Of a DNA stretch of 64,000 bases, positions 63,929-64,000 are shown piece after piece (the first letter of the stretch is position 1; each line of letters opens with the position of its first letter). A program made the position numbers and the translations under genes. This DNA is from Meghimatium bilineatum (lineage: Eukaryota > Mollusca > Gastropoda > Stylommatophora > Philomycidae), in assembly GCA_034231615.1 (NCBI GenBank), contig CM067306.1, forward strand, positions 60,326,749 through 60,390,748, read 5' to 3'. The notes under the pieces were generated by a model. That model was not told where the DNA came from. It made no database searches and worked only from the letters and a program-made list of their open reading frames with translations.

Positions 63929-64000
63929 GTCTTGAATGTATAATGCAGGAGACACTGCAGGATCTCTAGACATCAATAACTATTGGCGGTAGACCACTTT

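Overview
The window is a repeat-dominated stretch of an invertebrate nuclear genome, with almost no host coding sequence. No bacterial features are present: no operons, ribosome binding sites, rRNA or intact tRNA genes. The content is LINE retrotransposon fragments with reverse transcriptase and RNase H remnants, tRNA-derived and tRNA-less SINEs, a Tc1/mariner-like transposase remnant, palindromic MITE-like elements and an exceptional load of minisatellites. By my count tandem arrays cover about 12 kb, close to a fifth of the window. The LINE protein ends (TSALCA-type, RNase H with a CPC..EHIL.DCP knuckle) resemble those I know from molluscan and cnidarian genomes. A mollusc-like lophotrochozoan is my best guess, but the sequence alone does not settle it.

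Layout. 0-10 kb: minisatellites, a Tc1/mariner transposase remnant carrying an in-frame amplification of its own LPPYH motif (1.6-2.3 kb) beside a 37-bp array (2.3-3.1 kb), LINE scraps and the SINE families called here B, C and D. 10-24 kb: a LINE with recognisable RT blocks (10.8-11.9 kb), many SINE-A copies, a 370-bp GAT/AAT microsatellite growing out of a LINE tail, a palindromic MITE, and a good RNase H LINE end (22.0-22.5 kb). 24-40 kb: a LINE with its RT active-site box preserved (26.1-26.9 kb) lying inside a SINE, a 1.3-kb array of 14-mers (32.8-34.1 kb), an array of ten near-identical 48-mers (34.9-35.4 kb), and an internally deleted LINE with endonuclease joined to the C-terminus (38.0-38.6 kb). 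40-50 kb: a LINE with a newborn 29-bp minisatellite inside its coding region (41.5 kb) and several long arrays with G-tracts. 50-64 kb: SINE-rich; a 2.9-kb unclassified element splits a SINE-B and is flanked by a 15-bp target duplication (54.9-57.8 kb); a SINE-A lies within a LINE (58.9-59.4 kb); a broken member of a Cys-rich/DFFPENLG protein family follows (59.8-60.6 kb); and the right edge holds a possible host-gene exon (63.2-63.65 kb).

How the parts relate. SINE-A and SINE-B share a 3' half and a GAAGAA tail with the RNase H LINE at 22 kb, which suggests that LINE type mobilises them. SINE-C may share its body with the LINE at 10.8-11.9 kb. Two arrays clearly arose from transposon coding sequence, and at least one microsatellite from a LINE tail, so transposons appear to seed the tandem repeats. 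Most long open frames in the window are translations of tandem arrays and are not genes.
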